This document shows, piece after piece, positions 63,820-64,000 of a DNA stretch of 64,000 nucleotides (its first letter is position 1; each line of letters begins with the position of its first letter). The notes under the pieces are model-generated. The model did no database searches. It had not been told where the DNA came from and saw only the letters and a list, made by a program, of their open reading frames with translations. The stretch is from assembly GCA_944470555.2 (NCBI GenBank), contig OX104127.1, forward strand, positions 44,629,934-44,693,933. The letters are read 5' to 3'. Origin of the DNA: Heterobilharzia americana. Taxonomy: Eukaryota > Platyhelminthes > Trematoda > Strigeidida > Schistosomatidae. The position numbers and the translations under genes were made by a program.

Positions 63820-64000
63820 TAAGCCCGGATAAAGAGGGAAGGTTGGGCATAAATCTACTAACACTACCCCCATAAAACCAATCCAATCACCAAAGAAACT
63901 TCAAAGCACAAAAAAATTTACAAAAATAAAAAGAAAATTATTCCTCACTGGAATAGGGGAGACGAAATGACGTCCGTTGGCGAAAGCCTTCGCGAAGCAA
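63820..64000 (+). mobile_element. APE-RT non-LTR retrotransposon, copy 4, 5' end (runs off window)
   Basis: GGATAAAGAGGGAAGGTTGGGC matches the far 5' end of copy 3, and ATGACGTCCGTTGGCGAAAG with CCTTCGCGAAGCAA matches the leader of copies 1-3, with more differences than those have among themselves. It is a more diverged copy and may retain more of the element beyond this window. Confidence 0.75.

Noticed and set aside
63797..63825. HDV-like self-cleaving ribozyme at the retroelement 5' end
   Set aside because: A 7-bp inverted repeat (AGACAGG/CCTGTCT) lies here, but I could not build the nested double pseudoknot needed for that class.

Overview
The window looks like flatworm DNA, most likely from a blood fluke (Schistosoma or a close relative). 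It is AT-rich, has no long conserved reading frame, and is filled with interspersed repeats. The strongest taxonomic clue is repeated copies of a tRNA-headed SINE that carries a hammerhead ribozyme of the schistosome Sm-alpha type: a CTGATGA core, a GTCC/GGAC stem II with an AAATA loop, then GAAA and a GTC cleavage site. Degenerate APE-RT non-LTR retrotransposons and a possible Penelope-like fragment agree with this. No functional protein-coding gene could be supported; the long open frames lie in repeats or could be chance.

The short repeats fall into four families, labelled here A to D. A is Sm-alpha-like. B and C are different sequences, but each has a pol III-type box A/box B head followed by its own hammerhead-like motif. 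D is tRNA-like with no hammerhead seen. A, B and C share one architecture: a CTGANGA core, a short stem II, GAAA, then an 8-base self-complementary stem III directly before the cleavage base. Most copies carry disabling core changes. Five keep the whole conserved core: 5197-5241 (C), 17402-17446 (A), 26614-26658 (C), 45182-45228 (B) and 48029-48073 (A). Many copies sit as divergent pairs, heads together and tails outward; the extreme is a roughly 70-bp-arm palindrome of family D at 61345-61500.

The large elements are four copies of one APE-RT non-LTR retrotransposon: 8.9-10.8 kb (+), 18.2-20.4 kb (+), 29.65-32.66 kb (-), and a 5' end cut by the window edge at 63.8-64 kb (+). Copies 1-3 have nearly identical 3' halves with the same disabling lesions. 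Copies 1 and 2 lack about 1.1 kb of endonuclease and linker, replaced by one long GGCT tract; copy 3 still has that segment between two GGCT tracts. Fragments of a second APE-RT lineage lie at 25.1-25.6 kb (-), 27.6-29.6 kb (+) and 51.9-53.4 kb (-).

Layout: 0-8.8 kb SINEs and unique DNA; 8.9-10.8 kb retroelement copy 1; 11-18 kb dispersed repeats and SINEs; 18.2-20.4 kb copy 2; 20.4-27 kb SINEs and an RT fragment; 27.6-32.7 kb a retroelement interrupted by copy 3; 32.7-38 kb mostly unique DNA with a TA tract and a Penelope-like trace; 38-52 kb dense SINEs; 52-53.4 kb RT remnant; 53.4-64 kb unique DNA, SINEs and the start of copy 4. Nothing here works as an operon or gene cluster. The shared biology is retrotransposition: tRNA-like heads would give pol III transcripts, ribozymes would process them, and APE-RT elements are the likely source of enzymes supplied in trans (inference).
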